64,000 nucleotides of DNA. Source: an uncultured Muribaculaceae bacterium. Lineage in GTDB: Bacteria; Bacteroidota; Bacteroidia; Bacteroidales; Muribaculaceae. Positions within the stretch are counted from its first letter, which is position 1, and every line of letters starts with the position of its first letter. Shown here piece by piece: positions 39,123 to 48,629 of this stretch. Made by a program: the position numbers and the translations under genes. The notes under the pieces were generated by a model, which was not told the DNA's origin, did not search any database, and saw only the letters and a program-made list of their open reading frames with translations. The stretch lies in NCBI GenBank assembly GCA_947178505.1, contig CAMWYR010000001.1:124001-188000 (forward strand), written 5' to 3'.

Positions 39123-42100
39123 TCAGATGATCACCTTCTTGCCGGCCACGATGTAAAGACCCTTGGGAAGATCGACAGTGTTGATGCCGGGCTGTGCCAT
39201 AACAGAGATGACGAGTCCGTCAACGCGAACGATATCAACCTTTACAGCCTCGCCTGTCTCGATGGTGAGACCTGCAGATGACTTCCCTACCTTGATGCCT
39301 GAGTAATCAACAGCATTCGACACTCCGACGGAAACATAATACTGACCCGTAAAGCCGGAGGCATTGTAAATACCGTTCTTATGGAAGTCAAGGTTGGCGG
39401 TCTGAGCCGAACCGTTGTTGAAGATGATCATCATCTTCGGTTGAGCGTCAGTCACGGTGCATGTGAACTTATGGTAACCCGATTCCTGATCAAAGTCAAG
39501 ATCCTGACCGGGCCACTGACCGCCGGTATAGTTCTTATTGCCATTGTTGGCATCCCAAACCCAAGCCTTGACATTGCTCCAGTTGGAAGGATCATTATCG
39601 AAGTAAGCGGTGTAGGTCTCGGGATCAGTGGGATCGACGGGATCATCCCCGATCTCACCGGCCCCCTCGATAGTCTTCACATAACCGGAAGCGTTGTAAT
39701 AACCTCCGTTGACAAACTGCCATCCATCCTTAGAAAGCTGGTCGCTGCCGGCCTTACTGATGATTACCTTCGCATCGTCAGAAATCTTACCGGTGCCGAT
39801 GAATGTCCACTTATAGACGTTATTACCGAGATAAGTGAAATTCTGACCCGGCCAAGAGCCTCCTGTATAGTTGGTGGAATTGTCCCAGATCCAGGCAGTG
39901 ACGGGATTCCACGATTCATGCTCGAAGAAGATAGCCTGCTCGCCTTCAGCCATAGCGGGCTCGATCACAGTCTCGGGCTCCTCGCGGTCGCCTGTAACCG
40001 TACCACCGCCACCACCGGCGTTGGGCTTCACAGTCCAGGTCTCTTCAGGCATCGTCTCATCAGGCCATTCCACGAACACATCCTCAGCCGGCTGTGCGCT
40101 ATATAGATACTTTCCGTCTTCGCCGATCTTGCCGGGAGCCTTAGTCTTCTGCGTGTCAAGCACGTAGACACGGATGTTACCCTTTCCACTGCAAGAAGCC
40201 TTGAGCGTACCGTCGGTGACGTTCTTCACATCGCCGGTCACGGCGTCGACATAACGGCCGTTGAGGACGCCGGAGAATGTAGCGTCGCCGGAGATAGTGA
40301 CGAGTGCGTAAGAATCGACCTTATCGTCGGTGTAGCGACGCTTGAAGCACATCTTGCCGGAGCAGCCTTCGTTGCTGTACTGCCCCTTGCGGAGCGCGGG
40401 CACGGCAGCGCGGATCTTGTTGAGGCGCTGGATATGGAGCGCGAGAGGATAGGAAAGAGTGGAGGCAAGGTTGCCGGTAGCGTCACTATATTCCGCGAAG
40501 TCGGTCACTTTGACGTCTCCCTCAATGAAACCCCCGAAGTAAGCACGGCCTGTCTCCTTAAGCGCGAGCACCGCGCCCTTATCAATATCCTTACCTTTCT
40601 GGAACTCAACCTCCGAACCATAATAAAGACAAGGAATGCCTCGGAACGTAAACATCAGCGAGAGGTTCTCGGCCCAGGTGCCCTGGTCTTTATTGAAACG
40701 GTAGTTGCTGTCGGGAGCATAGTCGTGCGAATCAACATAGACCACGTTGTAGGTAGCGTCGTTGTAGAGGTAATCCTGCGTACGGACTCCGTATGCGCCG
40801 GCGGCCGAGTTGAAGTTCCAGTGCATTGCGAAGTCGATGACATTCAGATTAGAGTGATCTGAATGATCGGGAGCATGATAATCATTACCGTTGAGCTGAT
40901 GATTGTCACTGCGACGGAGGATTGAAGCGGAATGGCCTGCATCATCGGCAGCCGACTGATGACAGGATTCCCAGTTGACGTGTCCGCTCACGGTTTCGTA
41001 ATCAGCTGAGCCTTCGGTCTGAGTGGGAATAGCTACGACGCTGTCCCATGAAGAGGGATCGGAATCCCAGGCATAGTCCTTGTTCTCCTTCCAGGTGTAA
41101 TAACAGGGCGAACAGTTGTAGTTTTCGCCGCGGTAGATTACTTCCATGGAGCGTGCGCATACCTCGCCATACATGAAGAAAGGCGTGTTGCCGCGCTTCT
41201 CGATGGCCTCGGCAGAGTTGGCGGCAGCCATGAACTGGGGAAGGAAGTTTTTATTGAACGCAAGACGCGGAATATGACCGGCCGTGTCTATACGGAAACC
41301 GTCGAGACCCATCTTGATGAGGCGTGAATAGCAATCGACGATATACTGCGACACGGCGGGATGCTCGGTATTGAGGTCGACGCAGTCGCCGGCGATCTGC
41401 CCCCACCAGCGGGAGGGATCATCCCAGTCGAACCATGCCTTATGGTGGTAGTAGTTATGCACGTCGTGGTTCTGGAAGTCGCTATTCTTCATTGCCGCCA
41501 GACGGCTTCCGTACTGATCGGCAGGCTTGAGCGAGAGGTAATTGTCGGGAAGAAGACCACCATCTTTCTGCGTGATGGGAATCATCGACTCGTTGATATC
41601 GGCAAGATTCTTCGAATAATCCTTTCTGAACATCGGGGCCAGGTTAGCCTCACCGAAGTTGCCGGTGTGCTGGATCACGATATCGAGGATGATCTTCATA
41701 CCTCGCTTATGCACCTCATCGATAAGCGTCTGGAAAGCCACGTCGGCATCCTCAGCTGTTGCGTCCTTGCTCACATAGCGATGATCGATCTTAGAGAAAT
41801 CCATCGCATGGTAGCCGTGATAGTCGAGGCCCGAACCATTCTCTACGACGGGAGTGATCCAGATAGCCGTGAAACCGAGAGCCTTGATATAGTCAAGCTT
41901 CTTGATGAGGCCGGCGAAATCGCCGCGCCATTCGGGGTCGTTGATGTTCTTCTCGCCGTCCCAGCAATATACATTGTTATCGGGGTCGCCATCGTAGAAA
42001 CGCGTTGTCATCGCAAAGTAGATGGTCTCGTCGCGGAAGTCGGTACGGTCGCCGATGAAAGTGCCGGCGGCCATACCCGAGAACGTTGTGGCCGCAAGCG

Positions 42101-42134
42101 TTGCGCCGGCCATAAGTCCTTTGAATTGATTCAT
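39123..42134 (-). CDS. Secreted GH13 alpha-amylase-like (gene 3) with two CBM26-like modules and T9SS-like tail
   Basis: GLDGFRIDTAGHI, MYGEVCARS, VVYVDSHDYAP; two NW..VKAWVWD...WPGQ modules; VDLPKGLYIVAGKKVII. ATG at 42134 starts the signal peptide MNQFKGLMAGATLAATTFSGMAAG. Confidence 0.92.
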   Translation of the reverse strand: MNQFKGLMAGATLAATTFSGMAAGTFIGDRTDFRDETIYFAMTTRFYDGDPDNNVYCWDGEKNINDPEWRGDFAGLIKKLDYIKALGFTAIWITPVVENGSGLDYHGYHAMDFSKIDHRYVSKDATAEDADVAFQTLIDEVHKRGMKIILDIVIQHTGNFGEANLAPMFRKDYSKNLADINESMIPITQKDGGLLPDNYLSLKPADQYGSRLAAMKNSDFQNHDVHNYYHHKAWFDWDDPSRWWGQIAGDCVDLNTEHPAVSQYIVDCYSRLIKMGLDGFRIDTAGHIPRLAFNKNFLPQFMAAANSAEAIEKRGNTPFFMYGEVCARSMEVIYRGENYNCSPCYYTWKENKDYAWDSDPSSWDSVVAIPTQTEGSADYETVSGHVNWESCHQSAADDAGHSASILRRSDNHQLNGNDYHAPDHSDHSNLNVIDFAMHWNFNSAAGAYGVRTQDYLYNDATYNVVYVDSHDYAPDSNYRFNKDQGTWAENLSLMFTFRGIPCLYYGSEVEFQKGKDIDKGAVLALKETGRAYFGGFIEGDVKVTDFAEYSDATGNLASTLSYPLALHIQRLNKIRAAVPALRKGQYSNEGCSGKMCFKRRYTDDKVDSYALVTISGDATFSGVLNGRYVDAVTGDVKNVTDGTLKASCSGKGNIRVYVLDTQKTKAPGKIGEDGKYLYSAQPAEDVFVEWPDETMPEETWTVKPNAGGGGGTVTGDREEPETVIEPAMAEGEQAIFFEHESWNPVTAWIWDNSTNYTGGSWPGQNFTYLGNNVYKWTFIGTGKISDDAKVIISKAGSDQLSKDGWQFVNGGYYNASGYVKTIEGAGEIGDDPVDPTDPETYTAYFDNDPSNWSNVKAWVWDANNGNKNYTGGQWPGQDLDFDQESGYHKFTCTVTDAQPKMMIIFNNGSAQTANLDFHKNGIYNASGFTGQYYVSVGVSNAVDYSGIKVGKSSAGLTIETGEAVKVDIVRVDGLVISVMAQPGINTVDLPKGLYIVAGKKVII

Positions 42135-42198
42135 AGATTTAGTTAGTAGGTTAAAAGAAAATGTGGTGTAAGTAAGCTCCTTAGGAGCATTTGTAATA

Positions 42199-42206
42199 CA
42201 AAAATA
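42199..42206 (-). promoter_or_regulatory. -7 box TATTTTTG of GH13 gene 3
   Basis: Reverse complement of caaaaata. Confidence 0.6.
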
Positions 42207-42252
42207 CAAAAAATATTTCAACTAAAGTGCAATATATCACAAAAAGAGTGCA

Positions 42253-42272
42253 AATCTGTTGTATAACATATT
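42253..42272. promoter_or_regulatory. Candidate operator dyad upstream of GH13 gene 3
   Basis: AATCTGTT-gtat-AACATATT, 7/8 arm complementarity. Confidence 0.55.
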
Positions 42273-42357
42273 TTCAAAGCATTATGGATTCTACTTAAAC
42301 AACTCAACTTCCGTAGCATTGAAGACCGACGCGACCAATTCCCATCCATAATTAAGA

Positions 42358-42389
42358 AGCCGGAGCCCGCGGGGAAGCGGACTCCGGCT
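42358..42389 (-). terminator. Terminator hairpin of GH13 gene 4
   Basis: AAGCCGGAGcccgcggggaagcggaCTCCGGCT. Confidence 0.7.
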
Positions 42390-42415
42390 GTATGATTATT
42401 TAGCAGTGTTGAGGA

Positions 42416-45265
42416 TCAGATGATCACCTTCTTGCCGGCTACAATGTAGAAGCCCTTGGGGAGCTCATAGTAGTTGAGGCCTTCTGCGACGTTGAGCGTG
42501 CGCACGGTGCCGTCAAGACGCACGGCATTGACTGTGCATGCTGAGGCGCTCTCGATCACGAGGTTTCCACCCTGAGCATAAACCATGATTGCATCATCGG
42601 CAGCGGCTACCTCGCTCACGCCTGTTGCAGCGAATGCGAAGGGCTCGGTGCCCGACTGATTGAAGCTGTAGATACCGTTAGCGACAAACTTGAGGTCGGG
42701 CGTCTGCTTACCGTTGCCGTTGAAGATAATCATCGGGTTCTTGAGGTCGGCCACGGAAGTGAGCGTGTACTTGTAGAGAGTCTTGCCGTCAACATCGGGG
42801 TGAACATTGCTGAACACTGCAGTCTCACTGAGGGCAACGCCCGGCCATGCACCTGAGAATGCATTGCCTTCGCGATGATTATCATCCCAGCAGTATGCGT
42901 TCACTGCGCCCCAGTTGTCGGAGTTGAGGAAGTAAACCACCTGAGCGGCGTTGGGGTCAATCTTAGTGAACACAACAGAACCGGAATACTCGTCGGCAGT
43001 CCATGTCACGGTCACATTGTCGCCGTAAGCCATACCGTCGCCGATGGTGAACGTTTTGGTCTCACCCTTGGCAAGGCTTACAGTTGCGTTGTTGCCGACC
43101 TTGAAAGAACCTGAATTGGCATTGTTGCGGAGTGTAGCGGTAACGGTGAGAGTCTCGGTTGAGAACGAACCGCCGTCGGGAGAGAAAGTCACATTGGGAG
43201 TAGCGGCAGGATCGTAGGGCTCATTGTCGCGCTTAGTCTCAGTGTCGCCGGCCTCTTCGTTGCCGTCGTAGGGAAGCTGAGTCCTGGTGACGGGAGAAGT
43301 GCCGTAAAGATACTGACCATCCTCGCCGATCTTGCCGGGGCCGTTGAGCACGTATACGCGGATGTTACCCTGGCCTGAGCACTTCACGCTGAGCTTGCCG
43401 TCATTGACAGTCTTCACGTCGCCGGTAATCACATCCTTATACGTACCGTTGAGTACGCCTGTGAATGAAGCATCGCCCGACACTGTGACAAGAGCGTATG
43501 AATCGGTGTTATCATCCTTATAGCGGCGCTTGAAGGCGAGCTTACCCGAGCAGCCTTCAGTAGAGTACTGACCCTTGCGGAGCGCAGGCACTGCAGCGCG
43601 GATCTTGTTAAGGCGCTGGAGGTGGAGTGCGAGCGGATGAGAGAGCGATGCGGCGAGGTTGCCGGTCGCGTTGCTGTACTCTGCGAAATCAGTAGTGTTC
43701 ACCGAACCAGTAAGGTAACCGCCGTAGTAAGCGCGGGCAGTGTTCTTAAGGGGTTCGATAGCACCCTTGTCGATGATCACACCCTTGCGGAAGTTAGTCT
43801 CGGTGCCCTGCCAGATACAGGGAATACCACGGAACGTGAACATAAGCGAGAGGTTCTCAGCCCACTGGTTGAGCGAACCGCCGAAGCTCTTGGTGTCCCA
43901 ACCGTTGGGGCCGTAGTCGTGACCGTCAACGTAAACTACATTCCATGTAGCGTCATTGTAGTAGTCATCCTGCGAGCGCACACCGAAAGCATTCTCAGCG
44001 TTGTGGAAACGCCAGTGCATCGGGAAGTCAATCACATTGAAGCCGGAATTGTCGGTATAGTCGGGAGTGTGGTATTCATTGCCGTTGAGCCATGCGTTGT
44101 TGCTATGGCGGATCTTGCTCTTGCCGGTGTAATCTTCACCCTGCTGGAGCACCGATTTAGCATTGACATGCTCTCCGGTCTCGCCTTCCATTACGACGTA
44201 GTTGTCCCAGGAAGTCTCGCTGTAATCCCAGGGATAATCCTTTTCCTCTTTCCATGTGTAGAAGCAGGGAGAGCAGTTATAGTCACCGTCGCGGTAGATC
44301 ACTTCCTCAGCGCGGGCGCAGACCTCACCGAACATATAGAAGGGTGTGTTGCCGCGCTTAGCGATAGCCTCGGCACTCTTAGCAGCCTCATGAAGCTGGG
44401 GAATGAAGGCGTTGTTGAAAGTCAGGCGCGCGATGTGGCCGGAAGTGTCGATACGGAATCCGTCGACACCCATCTTGATGAAGTTAGAGTAGCAGTTGAC
44501 GATATAGTTCGAAGTTGCGGGGTTCTCGGTGTTGAGGTCGACACAATCACCAGCGATCTGACCCCACCAGCGCGAAGCATTGTCCCAGTTGAAATGAGCG
44601 TAATGGTGCCAGTAGTTATGCACATCCTGATTGACACCACGCGTGTTCTTCATCAGACCGAGACGGTGAGAATACTGTTCGCCAGGCTCAAGACTGTAAT
44701 AATTCGAAGGGAGCTTGGAATTGGGGTGGAGCTTCATCGACTTATTGATGTTGCTCATCGGCATGTTGTAGTCCTTGACAAACATCGGGCAGAGTGTCTC
44801 CTCGCCGAAGTTGCCGGTATGCTGCAGCACGATATCGAGGATAAGCTTCATGCCGCGCTCGTGCACAGCGTCGATAAGGGTCTGGAACTTAACATCCTGG
44901 CTTTCGTAACGGGGATCCACCTTCTTGAAATCGAAAGCGTGGTAGCCATGATAGTCGAGGCCGGAGGCATTCTCCACGACGGGAGTGATCCATATGGCCG
45001 TAAAGCCGAGGGCCTTGATATAATCGAGCTTTTCGATAAGACCCTTGAAGTCGCCGCGCCATTCAGGGTCGTTGACATTGTTGACGCCGTCCCAGCAATA
45101 GGTATTGTTGGAGTGGTCGCCATCATAGAAACGCGTGGTCATCGCGAAGTAGATGGTCTCGTCGCGGAAGTCATTACGGCCACCTATAAATGTGCCGGCG
45201 GCCATTCCTGAAAACGCGGTGGCCGCGAGGGCTGCCCCGGCCACGAGTCCTTTGAATTTCTTCAT
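42416..45265 (-). CDS. Secreted GH13 alpha-amylase-like (gene 4) with beta-sandwich module, CBM26-like module and T9SS-like tail
   Basis: GVDGFRIDTSGHI, MFGEVCARAE, VVYVDGHDYGP; YFLNSDNWGAVNAYCWDDNHREGNAFSGAWPG; YELPKGFYIVAGKKVII. Confidence 0.92.
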   Translation of the reverse strand: MKKFKGLVAGAALAATAFSGMAAGTFIGGRNDFRDETIYFAMTTRFYDGDHSNNTYCWDGVNNVNDPEWRGDFKGLIEKLDYIKALGFTAIWITPVVENASGLDYHGYHAFDFKKVDPRYESQDVKFQTLIDAVHERGMKLILDIVLQHTGNFGEETLCPMFVKDYNMPMSNINKSMKLHPNSKLPSNYYSLEPGEQYSHRLGLMKNTRGVNQDVHNYWHHYAHFNWDNASRWWGQIAGDCVDLNTENPATSNYIVNCYSNFIKMGVDGFRIDTSGHIARLTFNNAFIPQLHEAAKSAEAIAKRGNTPFYMFGEVCARAEEVIYRDGDYNCSPCFYTWKEEKDYPWDYSETSWDNYVVMEGETGEHVNAKSVLQQGEDYTGKSKIRHSNNAWLNGNEYHTPDYTDNSGFNVIDFPMHWRFHNAENAFGVRSQDDYYNDATWNVVYVDGHDYGPNGWDTKSFGGSLNQWAENLSLMFTFRGIPCIWQGTETNFRKGVIIDKGAIEPLKNTARAYYGGYLTGSVNTTDFAEYSNATGNLAASLSHPLALHLQRLNKIRAAVPALRKGQYSTEGCSGKLAFKRRYKDDNTDSYALVTVSGDASFTGVLNGTYKDVITGDVKTVNDGKLSVKCSGQGNIRVYVLNGPGKIGEDGQYLYGTSPVTRTQLPYDGNEEAGDTETKRDNEPYDPAATPNVTFSPDGGSFSTETLTVTATLRNNANSGSFKVGNNATVSLAKGETKTFTIGDGMAYGDNVTVTWTADEYSGSVVFTKIDPNAAQVVYFLNSDNWGAVNAYCWDDNHREGNAFSGAWPGVALSETAVFSNVHPDVDGKTLYKYTLTSVADLKNPMIIFNGNGKQTPDLKFVANGIYSFNQSGTEPFAFAATGVSEVAAADDAIMVYAQGGNLVIESASACTVNAVRLDGTVRTLNVAEGLNYYELPKGFYIVAGKKVII

Positions 45266-45348
45266 GAAATCAGGTATTGATGTTAGTTAAAAAGTTACTG
45301 TATTGTTGCTTTAAATGCAAGGAAAGAACGGCAGAACCATTCACGGCA

Positions 45349-45356
45349 CAAATTTA
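45349..45356 (-). promoter_or_regulatory. -7 box TAAATTTG of GH13 gene 4
   Basis: Reverse complement of caaattta. Confidence 0.6.
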
Positions 45357-45398
45357 ATAAAAAATGCACTAAAAATAATACTCTTCGGAGGCCCGGAC

Positions 45399-45418
45399 GA
45401 TATGTTTTACAACATAAA
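45399..45418. promoter_or_regulatory. Candidate operator dyad upstream of GH13 gene 4
   Basis: TATGTT-ttac-AACATA, perfect 6-bp arms; core is the exact reverse complement of the gene 2 core. Confidence 0.6.
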
Positions 45419-45423
45419 AATCC

Positions 45424-45516
45424 TCCACTAAGGCTCCAACCACTAAAATTTCTTGATGCCGAGGCACAACTGCGACCCTGGCATCATGAAATTTTAGTGG
45501 TTGGAGCCTTAGTGGA
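45424..45516. repeat. 93-nt near-perfect hairpin (29-bp perfect outer stem plus 7-bp inner stem)
   Basis: TCCACTAAGGCTCCAACCACTAAAATTTC ... GAAATTTTAGTGGTTGGAGCCTTAGTGGA; inner TGATGCC/GGCATCA. Confidence 0.95.
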
Positions 45517-45602
45517 TAGAGCCTAACCATCGGGACGCTCAGCCCCTTTAGCTGATAGTGAAGTCGAGATAAATGTAAAAAAGCGGGTAAAAGAGGGCAT
45601 AA

Positions 45603-45634
45603 TTTGGGGGAATGGAATTAAATTGCTATTTTTG
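45603..45634 (+). promoter_or_regulatory. Promoter upstream of gltX (TTTG-n20-TATTTTTG)
   Basis: TTTG 45603-45606, TATTTTTG 45627-45634. Confidence 0.65.
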
Positions 45635-45749
45635 CAGAAAAATAAAAGCCACACATTATAATTGCAAAATTCCGGTGCCAAGATTATTAAAATCGGGTTG
45701 CAAAAGCATGAAATGACAACGTGTGAGGCAAAAAAATCAATAAGAGAAA

Positions 45750-47269
45750 TGGATCGAAAAGTCAGAGTAAGATTCGCACCGTCGCCCACAGGGCCGCTTC
45801 ACATCGGGGGCGTCCGCACGGCACTCTACAACTATATTTTCGCCCGCCAGAACGGAGGCGATATGATTCTCCGCATCGAAGACACTGACAGCCAGCGCTT
45901 CGTGCCGGGAGCTGAGGAATATATCAATGAAGCCCTTGCATGGCTCGGCATCGGGATAGATGAAGGGGTGCGTGAGGGAGGCAAATATGGTCCGTACAAG
46001 CAGTCGGAGCGCCGCGATATCTACCGCGAGCACGTAAAGAAGCTGCTCGATGCCGGAAAGGCCTATATCGCCTTCGACACTCCGGAAGAACTTGAGGCCG
46101 CCCGCAAGGAAACGCCGAATTTCCAGTATGACGCCACGACACGCGGCCGCATGACCAACTCGCTCACACTCCCGGCTGAGGAAGTGGAACGCCGCATAGC
46201 CGCCGGCGATAAGTATGTGGTGCGTTTCCTTATCGAACCGGGCCGCGAGGTGCACGTAAACGACCTTATCCGTGGAGAAGTCGTGATCAACAGTTCGATC
46301 CTCGACGACAAGGTGCTCTACAAGAGTGCTGACGATCTGCCCACCTATCACCTTGCCAACATCGTCGACGACCATCTGATGGAAGTCTCCCACGTGATCC
46401 GCGGCGAGGAATGGCTCCCGTCGGCCCCGCTGCATGTGCTTCTTTACGAAGCTTTCGGCTGGAGCGACACGATGCCAAAGTTCGTGCATCTTCCGCTGCT
46501 TCTCAAGCCCGTCGGCAACGGCAAGCTGTCGAAACGCGACGGCGATAAGCTCGGATTCCCCGTGTTCCCGATGGACTGGACAGATCCGAAGACCGGTGAG
46601 AAATCGTCGGGCTACCGCGAGAAAGGATATCTTCCGGAGGCAGTGGTGAACTTCCTTGCTCTCCTTGGCTGGAATCCCGGCGACGACACAGAGGTGATGG
46701 ACATCGACACGCTCATCATGAAATTCTCTTTTGAGCACTGCTCTAAGGCCGGAGCGAAATTCGACTTCAAGAAAGGACTCTGGTTTAACCATGAATATCT
46801 GATGAACACCGACGACGCCAAACTTGCCGAGTTGCTGCAACCGATGCTCGAGGACCGCGGCTGGACAGGTTACACACCCGAATATGTGGCTAAGGCTGCC
46901 GGGATGGTGAAGGGGCGTTCGAATCTTGTGAGCGACCTTCTTGAGCAGGGTGATTTCTTCTTTACGGCCCCGACGGAATATGCAGAGAAAGATGTCCGCA
47001 AGCGCTGGAGCGAGGATATGCCCCGCATTATGACCGAACTCATCGGCGTGCTTGAAGGCATCGAAGACATGACATCGGCAAACGCCGAGAAGATCGTGCT
47101 CGACTGGATAGCAGCCAACGGTTATCATCTGGGCAACGTGATGAATGCATTCCGACTTGCCGTAGTAGGTTCATGCCGCGGACCGCACATGTTCGACATC
47201 ACCGAACTGATGCCCAAGGAAGAAGTGATACGCCGCATCCGCCGCGCAGTAGATACAATCAACAAGTAA
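45750..47269 (+). CDS. gltX: Glutamyl-tRNA synthetase
   Basis: [47 protein letters not shown] at 45750 preferred over upstream in-frame starts. Confidence 0.96.
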
Positions 47270-48564
47270 TGATCCGTCAGATAATAGAAACGCCGTTATA
47301 TTCGGCCGGCATAGCGCTCTACCGATTCGGGGTGCGCATTGCCGGCCTTCATAACGACAAGGCACGCAAGCTCGATGAGGGTCAGCGCCACATCAGCGAC
47401 AAACTGCAGGCTTCCTTACGGCCCGGCGACAGGGTTGTGTGGGTGCATGCCGCCTCGTTAGGCGAATTCGAACAAGGGCGCCCCCTAATGGAGAAAATCA
47501 GGGAGCTCCACCCCGAATATAAGATTCTGCTCACGTTCTTCTCTCCCTCGGGCTACGAGGTCCGAAAGAATTACGCCGGAGCTGACTGCGTTTGCTATCT
47601 GCCGTTTGATACACCGGGTCGCGTGAAACACTTCCTTGACGCGGTGAATCCGGAGATTGCCATATTCGTGAAATATGAGATATGGCGTAACTATCTCAAT
47701 GAACTGAATGAGCGCGGCATCCCGACTTATCTGATTAGCGCGGCATTCCGTCCCGACCAGTTCTTCTTCCGGCACCCTCACTCCTGGTATGGTGAATGGC
47801 TCAAATGGTATACGCGAATCTTCGTACAGGATGAACGGAGCCGGAATCTTCTTGCCGGACTCGGCATCACTAATGTGGAGGTGTGCGGCGACACGCGCTT
47901 TGACCGGGTATCACAGATACGCGCCACGCGCAAGGATATACCTGAACTCGAGGCGTTCACCCGAAGAAGTGAATCCCAACGCGCAGCAGTCATGATGGCA
48001 GGAAGCAGTTGGGAAGCCGATGAGGATGTGTATGCCGAATGGTTCAACCGCCATCCGGAGGTGAGACTCGTGATCGCGCCTCATGAATTCGACGATGCGC
48101 GCCTCAGAGAACTTCGTGCTCGTTTTTCCCATGGTGCGGTGCTTCTCTCGGAAGTAAAAGAAAAAGCCTCACAGGGGATCTCCCTTCCTGAGGCCATAGG
48201 GGATGCGCAGGTGCTGATAATCGATTGCTTCGGGCTCCTCTCATCAGCTTACGCATATTGCAATGTGGCCTACGTCGGAGGTGCGTTCGGGGCCGGTCTG
48301 CATAATATCAATGAAGCGGCCGTATATGATGTGCCTGTGATTTACGGGCCAAACAACTCCAAATTTATCGAGGCACGCGAGATGGCGGAATGCGGCGGAG
48401 GCCTCCCCATAAGCGGGAAAGCCGATTTTGAAGAGATTGCCGACCGTCTGCTTGGCGCAGGCTCCGAGGAGGGGAAACGGCGCGGCGAATCGGCCGGAAA
48501 TTACATCCGCTCAAAATTAGGAGCTACGGAGCGCATATATCCCTACATCTTCCCTAACGGCTGA
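47269..48564 (+). CDS. waaA: 3-deoxy-D-manno-octulosonic acid transferase
   Basis: VWVHAASLGEFEQGRPLMEKIRELHPEYKILLTFFSPSGYEV; YVGGAFGAGLHNINEAAVYDVPVIYGPN. TAATG overlap with gltX. Confidence 0.95.
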   Translation: MIRQIIETPLYSAGIALYRFGVRIAGLHNDKARKLDEGQRHISDKLQASLRPGDRVVWVHAASLGEFEQGRPLMEKIRELHPEYKILLTFFSPSGYEVRKNYAGADCVCYLPFDTPGRVKHFLDAVNPEIAIFVKYEIWRNYLNELNERGIPTYLISAAFRPDQFFFRHPHSWYGEWLKWYTRIFVQDERSRNLLAGLGITNVEVCGDTRFDRVSQIRATRKDIPELEAFTRRSESQRAAVMMAGSSWEADEDVYAEWFNRHPEVRLVIAPHEFDDARLRELRARFSHGAVLLSEVKEKASQGISLPEAIGDAQVLIIDCFGLLSSAYAYCNVAYVGGAFGAGLHNINEAAVYDVPVIYGPNNSKFIEAREMAECGGGLPISGKADFEEIADRLLGAGSEEGKRRGESAGNYIRSKLGATERIYPYIFPNG

Positions 48565-48629
48565 TTCCGCATCGGCCGGAACTTTTCTACTGAAAAGTAA
48601 GGCTGAAACCTTAATATTGATTAACGGCT

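Noticed and set aside
43622-45211. 529-aa plus-strand ORF antisense to amylase gene 4
   Set aside because: Mirrors codon bias of a real GH13 gene on the other strand; similar antisense ORFs lie across its paralogs; no recognisable domain.
33030-45265. Complete Sus-like polysaccharide utilisation locus
   Set aside because: No SusC TonB-dependent transporter, SusD lipoprotein or SusR-like regulator ORF is present in the window.
45424-45516. CRISPR array or invertible promoter switch
   Set aside because: Only one inverted repeat pair, with a 19-nt loop; no regular spacers and no invertase gene nearby.
45737-47128. 463-aa minus-strand ORF antisense to gltX
   Set aside because: gltX is unambiguous; the antisense frame is an open-frame artefact of GC-rich coding sequence.
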